This document shows, in pieces, positions 11,701-23,917 of a DNA stretch of 64,000 nt. The notes under the pieces are model-generated. The model was not told where the DNA came from, did not search any database, and saw only the letters and a list, made by a program, of their open reading frames with translations. A program made the translations under genes and the position numbers. Each line of letters begins with the position of its first letter. Position 1 is the first letter of the stretch. Source of the DNA: Membranipora membranacea (lineage: Eukaryota; Bryozoa; Gymnolaemata; Cheilostomatida; Membraniporidae); contig OU612075.1 in the NCBI GenBank assembly GCA_914767715.1, positions 11,780,001 to 11,844,000 on the forward strand. Direction: 5' to 3'.

Positions 11701-12240
11701 ATGATTGGGGGTACAGTTTCAAAAATGGTGGCGAGCTACCAACAAAATGGAGGGTTTGAGCATACTATGCAGTGCAACAAGCTACCAACGTGAGCGTAAA
11801 GACTTGAACATCAGTTTATTAGGAACATGTACATCAACATGAATTTTCCAATGTTAGGACTAAAGGGTGCCTTTTTTTTCTTCTCTTCAAACATCGCATC
11901 GAGGGAAGAGGGTGCCACCTCGATGGGGCATGATAATGAGTATCCCACAATGCAACTATTATTCATTCCTAGCAGTTATGTGAGAATTACCATTTTACAA
12001 TTGCACTATTGGAACATTGTACCAAATACTAAATGTAATCAAACAATGAGCTACATAGAAATCTTTTTGTCTCTTTGCGACCTGGGACTATATTGCCTCA
12101 AACTTTTGTTTTTATTTACCAGGTGGAAAAAGCGACGTGCGAGGGTAGGTGACTCTCACCTTGAACTTTACGAAGACCAAGTTAACGTAAAAAGATACAG
12201 TTTACCTCTAACGCAAATCAGGTCTAGGCTTAAACATTAG
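8788..12240 (+). CDS. Three-EGF type I membrane protein, six exons, 223 aa
   Basis: Exons: 8788-8915, 9256-9407, 10178-10314, 10795-10852, 11476-11554, 12123-12240; all introns are GT..AG, all phases agree, and the total is 672 nt including TAG. Residues 1-22 are a signal peptide (MTHIRYFILSLVALSFHLLS then AA). Three EGF domains follow with complete cysteine sets: C26-C58, C67-C100 and C107-C137. After a short basic juxtamembrane stretch (EKKDRRK) comes one transmembrane helix at about 159-180 (VVICCFILACLLMYF), then a basic 43-residue tail with a YSLPL motif that could be a YxxL-type sorting signal. EGF repeats on such proteins usually bind partner proteins at the cell surface, so it may be a small ligand or adhesion receptor. 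No DSL, ADAM or other domain identifies a named family. The start is fixed by the signal peptide. An acceptor-like site at 8740 (CTTTCAG) suggests an untranslated first exon upstream. Confidence 0.88.
9444..9740 (+). mobile_element. tRNA-derived SINE in intron 2 of the EGF gene
   Basis: TGGCGCAATTAGTTAGCGTG matches an RNA polymerase III A box, and GGGTTCAAGTCC at 9512-9523 a B box; the T-arm stem TGTGGG..CCCACA is perfect. The 5' and 3' acceptor arms do not pair, so it is not a working tRNA. The unrelated tail fits a SINE. The end is approximate. Confidence 0.65.
10355..10436. repeat. Inverted repeat in intron 3 of the EGF gene
   Basis: TTTGCTGGTATTGG on the left pairs with CCAATACCAGCAA on the right; arms of about 24 bp with few mismatches and a 33-bp spacer. 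It begins about 40 bases after the exon 3 donor site. Confidence 0.6.
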
Positions 12241-13795
12241 GATAGTGTTACTTTCTCGCATGTTTTAAAGGTGAGCATCACTGTTAAGTGCTTTGATAAC
12301 TTAACCCAGACTACTTATAAACAGGCTGGATTGGTAGCGTAGCTTGTAATTTGGAAATCCCTGAAGTTTGCCTGTATCAAAACTTTCAATCCCCTTCCTC
12401 ATGAGTGTTGGTCTGAATACCACATTTTGATAGGGTTTTCTTGCTAGTTTTGTAGTCGCACACATACCCTCAAGGTTTTTCTTGTACTTTTAGTCCAGGG
12501 TCAACAATAACTGGCTTTCAATTGGTATCTTCAATATAAAAACTTTCAATTGTGGGCAAGTGTCTGAACTTTTATATGTTTATAAGTGATATTATATCCT
12601 ACAAAACCTTTTCATTTTTGTTATTTTTGCTTGATCTCAGGAATATCTCTGCGTAATAATTTTGCTTCTTCTATAAGCAACTTAAAGTAAGTTGTGGCAA
12701 GAACCAACAATTGCTTTACACTGACAACGGTAGTTCACAGTCTTACCAATGTCTGCAATGGAACTGTGACCCATAGTCATCTTACAGATGCGATACGGTT
12801 TAGCGATCTCTTTTATGATCCGTCCAAGTTTTTAAAAAGATATTTGATTTTGTATTTCGATTCTTTACAAAGTAAAACTTTTCTCATATCTGAACAATAT
12901 AATTGAAATACGGTATAGCGCTGGATTCTGAAATATCTTTTTGCTCATGACTCTCGTATCATGACAATGTGTTGGCTCTGATTGGCTGGTGGGATCAGAG
13001 CCAACATATTGGCTACTCGTTTCACTTTAGGTCTAGAAGCACCACCCGCCCTTCTACTGGTACTGTTGACATAGAAAAATTTCAAGATATTCTCGCTGAC
13101 TGATAGGCACAGATCTTTGCTGATGAGCAAATTTGAACGAGTCATTCATTTCCACTCCTCACTTTGAGATGTGAAGGTTAAGGTCCAGTTGACGAGTATT
13201 ATTTTGTAGTATAGATACAGAGAGTTGTGTCTTCCCACTACAAACAGTCTCTTTTTTGTCTGCTTCACTTTGGACAACCCTGTCAAATGCCTACAGCAAA
13301 ATGGAGTTTTTAATAGAGTTCAATTAACCAAAAGCCTTCCTCCACAAACCACACATGAAATTCAACAGGCTTGTTCATTATTAGATGATATCATATGTGC
13401 TGTAAATTTTAGTAGAGCGTGCTAGAATTGTGTACCCATACATTGCATTGTCCAATAAACGTATCAACTATTATTAGTATATTATCAGAGACCATATCTA
13501 TAGTCTCTGATATTATGTTATTGCGCTGCTTGTATTTTTCAGTACCTGGATATTGAGAGGGTGTGTCATATGATATCAGCCAATCACAATTTTGTTTACT
13601 GCACACATTCTTTGCCCTCATACCCAGCAAGTAAATTGATTGTGTAGCCTTGCACAAGGGGAACAAAAGACTGAGAAAAGCTTACAGTAGTATGTAGCTA
13701 GCATTGCATTTGAGCAGGCAAGTTACTAGCATAGCATAGCGAGCTCAACTCCTTGACTCCAGTCACTTGTCTATTATTCACCTGATAAAGCGAAC
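12241..13795. other. Spacer between the EGF and ALDH2 genes
   Basis: Holds the EGF gene 3' untranslated region and the ALDH2 promoter, neither of which I can delimit. Two hairpins stand out: GTTGGCTCTGAT at 12971-12982 with its perfect complement at 12994-13005, and ATTATCAGAGAC..GTCTCTGATATTAT at 13481-13517. A similar weak GAGAC palindrome recurs in ALDH2 intron 1 near 15510-15590. Confidence 0.45.
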
Positions 13796-16700
13796 ATGGC
13801 GTTTATGATGAGAAGGGCTGCTGTAGCAGCACTGAATGTAAGGCAGCAGGCTGTTAGAGCGATGAGTACGCCAGCACCGAACAGAAATCCAGATATCCCT
13901 CAAACTAAGGTAAGAAACGATTAACTATTTTACAGTATAATCTTGATCTTCAATACATGATGGTGGTCGACTGGTCGTAGTGAATTGCAGACATTGACTC
14001 TTCGCTGATAAATTGTGTTCTGTAATTCTTGCTTTGTTTTTTGCCTGGCACAAGAAGTGGGAATGCTATAACGCAAACATGCAACGCAAAAATATTATAA
14101 TGTTTGAGCAGTGAGGAGTACTGTTTATTACAAACTGGAAATTTGCTGGAGATCTGATTTTTTCTTGCTGATATGAGCACGACCTGAAACTGTCTCGTTC
14201 GTATGCCGCTCAGATTGAGCACTATATATGCCGCAGCATGAACTATATGGGAACAAACAGGTCTAATCACAAGACCAAAGTGCCAAATGTTTTTTCAACC
14301 AGTCCATTCCGATTGAAAAAACGTCCAGCACCTTGGATTGCATTCTGATAGGCCTTTTGTTTCACTATAGTGTGCCTTGGTCCAATAGAGCCGTGCAAAT
14401 GAGCCGAGAGATTGCGATGATTTGGATCTTTTAACCTTGTGCCTTCCAATTAAAGTGCCCCCAGACTTATAGCATCTAGGGAACAAATTCTGATACACCT
14501 ATCTTTTTACATTTGTATGCCAAGGTCCCACAATGCAGTGCAAAAAACAAACTCTGCTCTGTTACAAGTTTGCTTTGAAACCATTACCCACTAGGCTATG
14601 TCCGCTTATTTATATTTTAGCAAGCAAGGTCTATCATCAGCAAACATACCAAACGTTGGTAAGGTTTATGATTGACCAGCCTTATGATAGGATCACTACA
14701 TGTCTATTAGTGCCATGTGTTATCTCTCATGAAACCTCTATACCTAAAATTGATAACAAGAACCCTACAAAGATAGCTTAAATCTGGGCACAGCAACCAC
14801 TTATTTATTCAGTTGACTTGTTTAGAATATCATCACTTGGTCTTGGCTAAGGCTTTGATGGACACAAATGGTTGTTTGATGGCTAAATAGATGGACACAT
14901 GCAAGTTGGTGACAAAACGTTTTCAAAATTGACTGTGGGATAATGTAATGCCATTAACTCGCATTGCGGCCATCTTATCACCAATATTACTGTCCACCTA
15001 ACCCCATTTTTGATGTCCTGGTTAAGCCCAGGTAGACATGTTTCCCTGCTGTATAGATTTAGGCACTGGTGGTTCTAGTCTGGGCCCCCCAGACTCTGTC
15101 CGACGCCACCCCCCCCCCCCCCCGGCGACGGGATGGTTCCTCAATTGAATGCGGCTGCTAGGCGAAGCTGCATCAGACTCTGCTCCTAAACTGCATGACA
15201 TTTATTTGCCAGTTAAGTATAGAGCATCGGTTGATAGTCTCTCAAATTCTCAGTTCAGTACTTTATGATTGAAATAATTCGAAAGCTTATCGAACGATGC
15301 TCTACCTATATTATAATCAACTGCCAAATCATCAAAATTACCCATGATACTCCTTATGAGTTTTCTTGGTTATCAAAGATTTAAGTACTACGACATCAAC
15401 ATGTACTTTTTAGAGGCAAGAAAGATCCAAATATTGGCAGCATGCCACAGTTAGATCTAGTTGATTGAGTCTTGTGGTCAAATAACTCATAATCTGATTA
15501 GAATTGTACCAGAGACTGTGGATATAGTCAGAGAGTAAGGACATATCCTTACTGTGTGATATAGTCTATATATCTATAATCTCTGAATGTACTTTGAACT
15601 GTAATAACTATTTGAGAATATATCTTCCTATGATAAGAAGTTTCAGTTCACTGTTGAAACATGGCGGTAGACCATGTATTTATGTTTTTTTGTAAGGAAG
15701 CAACTTCGATAACACAGCCACATGACATTACTTAGCAGCAATAAATAAGTAAAAAGTAGGCTATATATGACATGTGATGTGTGGGTGTGGGAGGGATGAT
15801 GTTAGCACCTTCCAGTAATAGGATGACAATCTGGAAAATTTCAGCCCAGCGTTGGAAGGATTTAACTACAGAATATCCTAGGAAGGTCCTGTTAGAAATT
15901 TTGCAAGCACTGGTTAGTGTCGTTTTGTGTGCCTGTGGTGCTCAGATAAGATAACTCAGAACTACCAATCTATGTGGAAGTAACTAATTGCAGATAATGG
16001 CAATCTTATTATGTAGTTACAGAAATTATGACGTTGTTGAAATCTCACATTAGATATACATTGAATGGGCACTATACAAAAAAAGTAGACAATTTGACAT
16101 GAAATTGCCTGTCTAGTTCGGAATGACACTGGGCTCAGGGAGTTTGGGCTGGGCTGTAAACCAAATGGCAATTGTAATATTACAGGACATCGCCAATTTA
16201 ATCTACAAAGCTTTCTCCATTCTAATTTCAACAGTTTCAGGGCTTCTTAAATTTTGTGATTTTGAAAATGTCCTACCTATAATTACGGCACTGATCCGAT
16301 GGCCTATCATGGCTGCAATTATTGTCAAAAAAGAACATTCCACAACAAGTGAGGCGAGTTGAAATGTTTTTGTGGGAGTTGTACTATGTATCAGTCATCA
16401 CTTTGTGGTGACCCATTCTGAAACATCACAAGTCTTACAGAGCTTGATGGCCCTGTGAATTTCTTTCACTAACGATCAAGCAGAAAACGTACCGCAGCTC
16501 TAAGGTTCAAAACCAGTACTTTCTTCTCTACCTAATTGCTAAAGTGATGTGGTTCCGCATAAAGCAAGCTCTTTATATCAAAACAACAAGGTCCTGCTTG
16601 GAAATCCAGTTGCCACCTTTACATGATCCAATATTGAACTGGAACTGGACATGTACCTACAGTTTGCGTATATTGCATATGCCCGGCGTAGTCACGTACC

Positions 16701-19700
16701 GCTCAATTTAACTACTCTAATTTATTTTTCTAGCTGTTTATCAACAATGAATGGGTGGATGCTGCTTCAGGTAAGACCTTTGAGACGCTCAATCCGACTA
16801 CAGGAGAAGTTATCGCTCACTGTGCTGAGGGTGACGCTGCCGATGTGAACAGGGCCGTAGAGGCAGCGCGGGAGGCCTTCGCTCTCGGGTCTGAGTGGAG
16901 AAGGATGGACGCATCTTATAGAGGTGTACTGCTCAACAGACTTGCCGCACTCATTGAGAGAGACCATGAATATCTTGCCGTGAGTTTACTGAACGACTAG
17001 CTTATTGTGCAGCTTGTGTGGAGAATATGCTGTACGTAAGAATCCTTGATAGTATCATAAAGTCATAAAATCCTGATCCTTCTATCATTTGCCTATATTG
17101 TGCATCTTGTATAGTACCACCTATAGTGCTTCCAGCCATGACTCAGTACCACCTACAAGTTATAGCGAACAGTAGATCTATATATAATAGAATTCCTTTG
17201 GTAATCTGTACACTTTTAAGAAAACCTCTATAAATAAATAAATATAAACTTAATTAAATTTCCTCTGATATAGGCAAAGTAACTTTGTTGATACTGGTGC
17301 TAATGGCTTCCCCAAAAAAAGGTTACGTCTCAATTAGCTCCCAGAACCATCAAAGGGATTTTTAACTCATGTTTTCTGCTGGGGAGACCAGATTCACCAT
17401 TTCAGCAGATTGTAAGTCATTTTTTGCAGTTGAGATTGTAACCAACAAGCTATATTCCGTTGACTTGACCGTAGACCAAACTTGGTCCATTTGCCTGCAT
17501 TCCGAGGCTCCTGAACCACTGGTCACGCCGCGGTGTGACTAGTGGATGGGAGCAACAGGAAGGCGGGCAATTGGATCAAACTTGTTTTAACTTGACCGTA
17601 TTACTCACTTCCATAGACTTGTTCTGGACATATCTAAAACTGTTTATAACGATTGACAGTATTTTGAATGCTCGATGCTTTATTCAGTAGCCTATTGTGA
17701 CACACTATTGTCAAGACAGGCTACTGATAACCCAATATTTATTCTATATCCTTGTATTGCTTTCAAATTCATATCGATCATAATAAATAGTTTTAGAGCT
17801 GTCCAGAACACTGTTGTAATTGATTGATGAGAAGTGTTGTCACATCTATGAACTATTAATAGTCAGCTGGATGCAATCTCAATTGCAAAAAGTAGCTTAT
17901 AATGAATGTCGGATGATTAAATGTATTATATTCTCATGCTAGCCTCATTTACTTCTCACTTCCTTGTTACCTTTTGTAGGCTTTGGAGACGCTGAACAAT
18001 GGAAAGCCTTTCAAAGATGCTTACGCTGCTGATGTACCACTCTCAGCTAAGACATACAGGTTCGCGTGTTAGAATTTTGATCATAGGTTGTAAGCTGATG
18101 TCAAGTTAAGTTTAGATCGCAAGGTGGAATAATGGCAGGCACTTGTTTTGACTTATCACTCAATCAGTGGTTAATAAGAACAGATAGGTCAGGGATTACC
18201 TAGACAATGTTTAATCCAATTGCCTGCATTCCAGTTGCTCCTTTCCACTGGTCACGCCACACGCCGCAGGCCTGCGACGTGACCAGGGGATCGGGAGCAA
18301 CTCCGAATGCAGGCAAATGGACCAAACTTTGTCAAGTTCATACATAGATACATACACACATCATCATTATTAGTGGTATACCCTTATTATATTAGGTACT
18401 ACGCTGGTTGGGCTGGTAAGAAGCATGGACAGACAATCCCGGTAGATGGTGACTTCTTTGCGTACACAAGACTAGAGCCTGTGGGAGTCTGCGGGCAGAT
18501 CATTCCAGTGAGTATAATTTACTATAGTCTGAGTATAATTTAGTAAAGTCTGAGTATATTACTAGTATAGTCTGAGCGCTCTACAGCGATTGTTTGGAGT
18601 TGTCCCTCCTGCACAATTGAGAGTCATTCTGCCTGAGGACCCTGGCCGAGGGACAAGCGTCTGGGAGGCTCAACTGATAGGGTTCTGACATATGCACCGA
18701 GAAAATATGATTATTGTCTGCAACTTGGGAGCTTTGTGCTTGGGAGGGTTGGGATGGGGGGGGGGGGGGGATGGCTTCATTTCAGTTGACAGCTTCTACA
18801 TACGATACCTTACCATACAATCTGAGAATGCAAAACATAAACATATAAACAAGCTGGATGCTGTAATTAGGATAAACCAAGAAAGCCATTGGCTCCCTTC
18901 AATTGAATTTTATCAGTTTTGAATCTAAATGAGGAAAGGCCCAGATACGAAGCAAGAATTAGGCTGATTTTATTTACATTAATCATGTCATTTTTTCACA
19001 AGTTCTTGTGAACCAACATTCTTGTGGATTATTGCATGTTTACTGGCAATATGACAGTCTAGTGTAATAGCTCATAATTCAGGGCATATATCTGGATGGC
19101 TCAAATCTTGATTTAAATCATCTATCTTTTGTGGCCGACTTGATTTTGGAAATAAAGGCAGTGACAGAGAGATGTGCAAAAGTTGAATACTAAGCCCTAA
19201 TATTATTCTAGCCATCTATCATTCAAACTACTTGGATGGCTTTGGACCCATTACCACTAGCCAAATCTTGTTATACTCAACATTCACCACACCATCCCGC
19301 AATAAATCAGATAAAAATTGGCAAAAACTGGAAATATTTTGTCAAATGAGTTTGTTGTTTCAACACTTCTTTTATTTATTTTTCACAGTGGAACTTTCCA
19401 TTGGCTATGCAGGCATGGAAACTTGCTCCTGCTCTAGCTATGGGTAATACAGTCGTGATGAAAACCGCTGAACAAACCCCTCTAACAGCCAATCACATCG
19501 CTAGCCTGGTCAAAGAGGCCGGGTTTCCAGCTGGTATGTTTTGTCTCCTGATAAACATTTTATATGTGATTGAAAAAATTAAGCTAGGCTACTCAGTTAG
19601 AAAAAAAAGGAACAAGCTTGATCCAGTTTACCTGCATTCCAGTTTGCTCCCCTTCAACTGGTCTTATTCTGGCATGACCGGTGATGGGGAAGCAACTCCG

Positions 19701-22700
19701 AATGCCGGCAAATGGACCAAACTTGATCTATAAAAATACCTATGTACAGACAGCAACAACTATGCATGTGTTCCTTGACAAAATATCTAAACATACTCGA
19801 TTGAGTTCAATTTGGTTAGTGATTACGTACAAACAGGGTGCTCAATTGCACGATTGCAAAGTGCAATGGTTTATTTACAAAGGAATATAAGCACTGATAT
19901 ACTGTATACCGGCTCCTTAATTTCTGTATGTTGCATGTGGATACAACTACCTTTGTCATATTTTCATTCTACATACATCATTCCTGTTGCAGTAAAGTTC
20001 TATTATGAGATATGTTATGGGATAGGCATCCTATGATATGGTCTATCTGAACATACTTTGTATTAAATTGATGCGGTCTATATGTTCTTTGCTCCATACC
20101 TTGTCTATTACCCTAATATCTGCATTGCAATATTATAGCATTTCTATCCTAAGACCTTGCCACAATAATTCAACTTATATCCTGATGTTGCTATATCATA
20201 AAGTGCACACAATGCTAATGATGCTTGGTTCCTAACATATCCACTCACTCTCCTTACAGGTGTAGTCAACATTCTATCAGGATTCGGACCAACAGCAGGT
20301 GGCGCCATAGCCAAACATGCTGACATAGACAAAGTAGCCTTCACTGGTAGCACTGAGGTGGGACAGCTTATCCACACAATGGCTCACGATAACCTGAAGA
20401 GGGTGACACTGGAGCTCGGAGGAAAAAGTCCTAATGTCGTGTTTGCTGATTGCGACTGTGAGTAGCTGAGATACACACTGTCACCGAGACTACATTTTAT
20501 CATGTGTATCTCTGATCGTTAGAGTCAATTTAGTACAGGTACCTTATATATACCCGTGCCTAGTTAGAAAAATTGAACATTGGTCGTCACACAAATTTGC
20601 TTGTGATGGTACTCATGCTAAGTGAAGCAGTTCACTCTCTATCGATCAAAGATATACATTCAAAAGTATATCACTTCATCAGTGTGGCTGAGTTAGCTGT
20701 CGGATATTTTAAATCTGTAATGTTTATTTCATCAATTTTGTTTTCATCAAACGTAAAAATATTGTGATATCAAATGCAAGATGCCAGGTAGCTGAGTTTT
20801 GCATTATATCAGTTACGACTCGGCCTGACACTTTGAAAATATAAAACAGACTGAGTATTGAGATCTTGACTGGTGTCAACTGCTTGTGTGTTTACTGAAT
20901 TAGAACATTCCTCTTATCATGATTGTAATTTGAATGTATCCTCTAAGTTGTCTTCTCGTAGAAAGTAAGAAGACAATTCCAATTATTTATGCACATTATT
21001 ATTGTGTACGATTTATGAAGCTGATAAAAATGTCATAATATTCATGATGTCATATTTTACAGTTGACTACGCAGTGGAGATGTCCCACTTTGCCTTGTTC
21101 TTTAATCAGGGTCAGTGCTGCTGTGCTGGCTCCAGGCTTTACGTAGAAGAGTCCATCTATGATAGATTCGTCGAGGCCAGTGTTGAGAGGGCAAAGATCA
21201 GGAAGGTTGGCGATCCTTTTGATGTCAACACTGAACAAGGACCCCAGGTAATCAAAGTGCAAATAGTGAAAACTTCTATTGCTGAAACCAATAGGCCCTA
21301 TATTATATATAATAAGTAGTTAGATTGGTCTTTGCATGCTCGTGCCTGAAAGCTGCTTTTGCCTTTGAGCTTGTCAATAAACTACTTTTACAGCCAATCA
21401 AGTTCAGACTATGTTCTGAGAGGTAATGAAATACAATGTCCAATCTATACTGTGGTTCTCTATCTATAGTGAGACCCTTTCTTAGCGATTTTCCTGAAAC
21501 CTTTTCCATTCATAGTATTATGTGCTTATGTTTCTGATGCCATGAATGTTTGCAATGAATTGCAGTATAGTAATCTTTTTTCATCACTCCAATCAGTGTG
21601 CACCGATAAGTTATAGACCTCTAAGTTGTGAACCTTTGAAACAATCTCAAGTGCGGCATTATAATGAATATTATAATAATTATATAATTATATAATATAT
21701 ACAATTACTTTTCTTTCCAGGTAAGCATGGAGCAGGTTGAGAAGATCGCAGAGTTGTGTAAGAGCGGACAGGCAGAGGGAGCTAAGCTCGCTGTAGGAGG
21801 TGCTCAGCATGGAGAGGAGGGCTTCTTCTTCCAGCCAACTGTGTTCTCTGATGTTAATGAGAACATGAGAATCGCCAGAGAGGAGGTAATTTGATTACTT
21901 TATTGGTGCTGGAAATAGTCAACTGATTGGTAGCCTGGGATTCAGGTCAACAATAGGGCCGTGTCTGTGCTTATGTGGTGTCTTCCACTCATGTATTACT
22001 AATGTGCATTTTTAAATAAACCAAGGTGCATGTGTTATGGTTTTGTTTGGCTTATGGAGTTTTGGTTTGTTGATGTGTTGAGTCGTCTGAGTAAATAACT
22101 CCAAATAGTTTGACTGAATCCCAGTCTACCTGATTGGGGAATATTTAAAATAAGGCTCTGTTGCTCATATTGTATGTCAAAACAGTATAGCACAACTGCT
22201 TCAAAATAGATTTTATTTAGAGGTGAGTTTAGAAAAGGGGAAAAAGCCACCTGATTGGCGGCTAATTGGAATAGCTCTGTTGCTCATATTTTGTGACAAA
22301 GAAATGTATAGCACATACTGTATGAAAATGAGTTCAGTTTAGTTAGGGTCATGTGAAGGTTGCCCAACACATCAAGGTAAAAAATACCAAATCATCTCCG
22401 TCACGCTCAAGTTAGTAATACTCAGAAAAGCACAACCAAATTAATTTTTTCCGATAACACCATCTCCGTGGAGTTTATTGAGCTAAGCAGTATGTTGTTA
22501 AATTTCCTTTCTTTCCTGATCCAATTAAGGGGGTGAGTGAGGGCATTTAAATTTTTCCAGTGCGGAGTATGAATACCTAAGTTGTGATCAACACCTCATC
22601 TGCGGTTCGGTTGGTCCCCATGTGTTCTCCGACCACCTGCAAACAAAGAGCAACCTGCATCAGAATCTGCGGCCTTGCCAATAAGGCAACAAATATTTCG

Positions 22701-23917
22701 CCCCCCATGCTTCGGGGTGTGGGCGTGTGATAAGAACATCTGATTTTAACCAACCTTTTTTATTAATCAACCTAAGTGTAGGGATGTCTTTCCATCCAGT
22801 ATGTATACTCACATTTAGCATCATTATCCAAACCATCTTGTATTTTTGCAGATCTTCGGACCAGTTATGCAGATTTTCAAGTTCAAGAACATCGACGAGG
22901 TCATCAAACGAGGAAATGATAACATGTACGGACTGGCTGCCTCAGTATTCACCACAGATATAGAGAAAGCATTCAAGACAGCTCATGAGCTCAGAGCGGG
23001 CACAGTATAGTAAGTCCCAGCTCACTTATAATGATTATTATACCAGAAGAGTAAATATTATTTATATTAGCTAGCCCCAATATGAGCTGGCCATGGAAGA
23101 GGTCGATGAAAATATCCTCATGGTAGCAGGCTGATCAAACCAAAATAAAATTCAGTTGTTCTAAAGGACAATGTCGGATTATTGAGCCAAATTGCTTGAT
23201 TTGTAAATCTCACAGACCAGACAAGCCTGTGATATGATTGAGCTCCAATATATTTCTGTAGCTGGTGAGTATCGTTTATAAATATTTTCCATTTAAACCA
23301 AAGCAAGAAGGAATATATTTGGTCAAACAAGTATGGTCTTAAACAAGTCAATGTTATGTTGATTACCCAAAATGATCAATGTGAGTTGAGAATGTTTTTT
23401 TTAATTGCAGCGTTAACTGTTACGATGTGTTCGACCCTGCATCACCATTCGGAGGGTATAAGATGTCTGGACAAGGAAGAGAACTCGGAGAGTTCGGACT
23501 GGAACAGTACACAGAGAAAAAGACCGTAAGTTCTATTTGTGACAGTATTCAAAATTCTTGTTACTCAGCATGTCAATGGAATTAGGAGTTGTCTGTACTG
23601 TGTTAGAGAGAGGATAATTCCAATAAATCTGCTGACACTCTGAGACATTTAAACCTTCTATCTCTTGCCACAAGATGCACAATGATTTTTTTTGTCCATG
23701 GGACTGGGGAATACTCTATATATCGATAATTCTTACTAGTATCCCTGGGTGATAAGTTTTGCGTGGATGAGAGGGTCATCGTTGACACTGCATCAGCCAC
23801 CATTGTATATACCTTCGTCACAGCACCTTTGGATAATAAGCTTTTGCGGTTATAATTAAATTGAGTTGTTATCATTTATTGCAGGTGATCATGAAAACAC
23901 AGCCCAAGAACTCATAA
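13796..23917 (+). CDS. ALDH2: Mitochondrial aldehyde dehydrogenase (ALDH2 type), eleven exons, 516 aa
   Basis: Exons: 13796-13909, 16734-16979, 17980-18059, 18396-18507, 19389-19533, 20260-20457, 21063-21247, 21721-21885, 22852-23009, 23411-23525, 23885-23917; all GT..AG with consistent phases, 1551 nt with TAA. The enzyme oxidises aldehydes to acids with NAD+ in the mitochondrial matrix. Residues 1-24 ([20 protein letters not shown] start) are rich in Arg and lack acids, a mitochondrial presequence. Visible hallmarks: WNFP with Asn186, Lys209 in MKTAEQTP, the FTGSTEVG Rossmann loop (260-267), general base Glu284 in TLELGGKSP, catalytic nucleophile Cys318 in the middle of QGQCCCAG, and EEIFGPVMQ. 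The near-identical length to vertebrate ALDH2 (517) supports the model. The presequence favours ALDH2/ALDH1B1 over cytosolic ALDH1A. Nothing is broken. Introns carry several MITE-like repeats. Confidence 0.97.
13910..16733. other. ALDH2 intron 1 (2.8 kb): repeats only
   Basis: No internal gene recognised. It holds a run of about 17 C at 15109-15125, an inverted repeat at about 15211-15332 (arms built around AGAGCATCG and TTTGGCAGTT), and a GAGAC-type palindrome at about 15510-15590. The small open frames here are accidental. Confidence 0.5.
17464..17592. repeat. Hairpin MITE family A, copy 1 (ALDH2 intron 2)
   Basis: The left arm contains GGTCCATTTGCCTGCATTCC and CCACTGGTCACGCCG; the right arm is its diverged complement (TGTGACTAGTGGAT...GGGCAATTGGATCAAACTTG). 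About 125 bp in all, nearly all of it stem. Two other copies lie in introns 3 and 5. Confidence 0.8.
17627..17812. repeat. Second inverted-repeat element in ALDH2 intron 2
   Basis: Starts TGTTCTGGACA..CTAAAACT and ends with the complement AGTTTTAGAGCTGTCCAGAACA. The centre holds a further palindrome, CAGTAGCCT-TTGTGACACACTATTGTCAAGACAGGCTACTG in outline. About 185 bp and non-coding; a MITE-like element whose target duplication I could not define. Confidence 0.6.
18208..18336. repeat. Hairpin MITE family A, copy 2 (ALDH2 intron 3)
   Basis: CCAATTGCCTGCATTCCAGT...CCACTGGTCACG pairs with CGTGACCAGGGG...CAACTCCGAATGCAGGCAAA. It ends about 60 bases before exon 4, so it makes up roughly a third of this short intron. 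Confidence 0.8.
19609..19736. repeat. Hairpin MITE family A, copy 3 (ALDH2 intron 5)
   Basis: The left arm AAGCTTGATCC...CCTGCATTCCAGT and right arm CAACTCCGAATGCCGG followed by ACCAAACTTGATC fold together over the whole length. Same family as the copies at 17464 and 18208. The ends AAGTTTGGTCCA are the best conserved part. Confidence 0.8.
22130..22335 (+). repeat. Diverged direct duplication in ALDH2 intron 8
   Basis: GCTCTGTTGCTCATATT followed by ATAGCACA occurs at 22156-22195 and again at 22274-22314, about 118 bp apart, each preceded by an ACCTGATTGG word. Non-coding tandem duplication. Further downstream, 22600-22680 shares GACC-CCTGCAAAC-GAGCAAC with the SINE at 24734. Confidence 0.5.
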
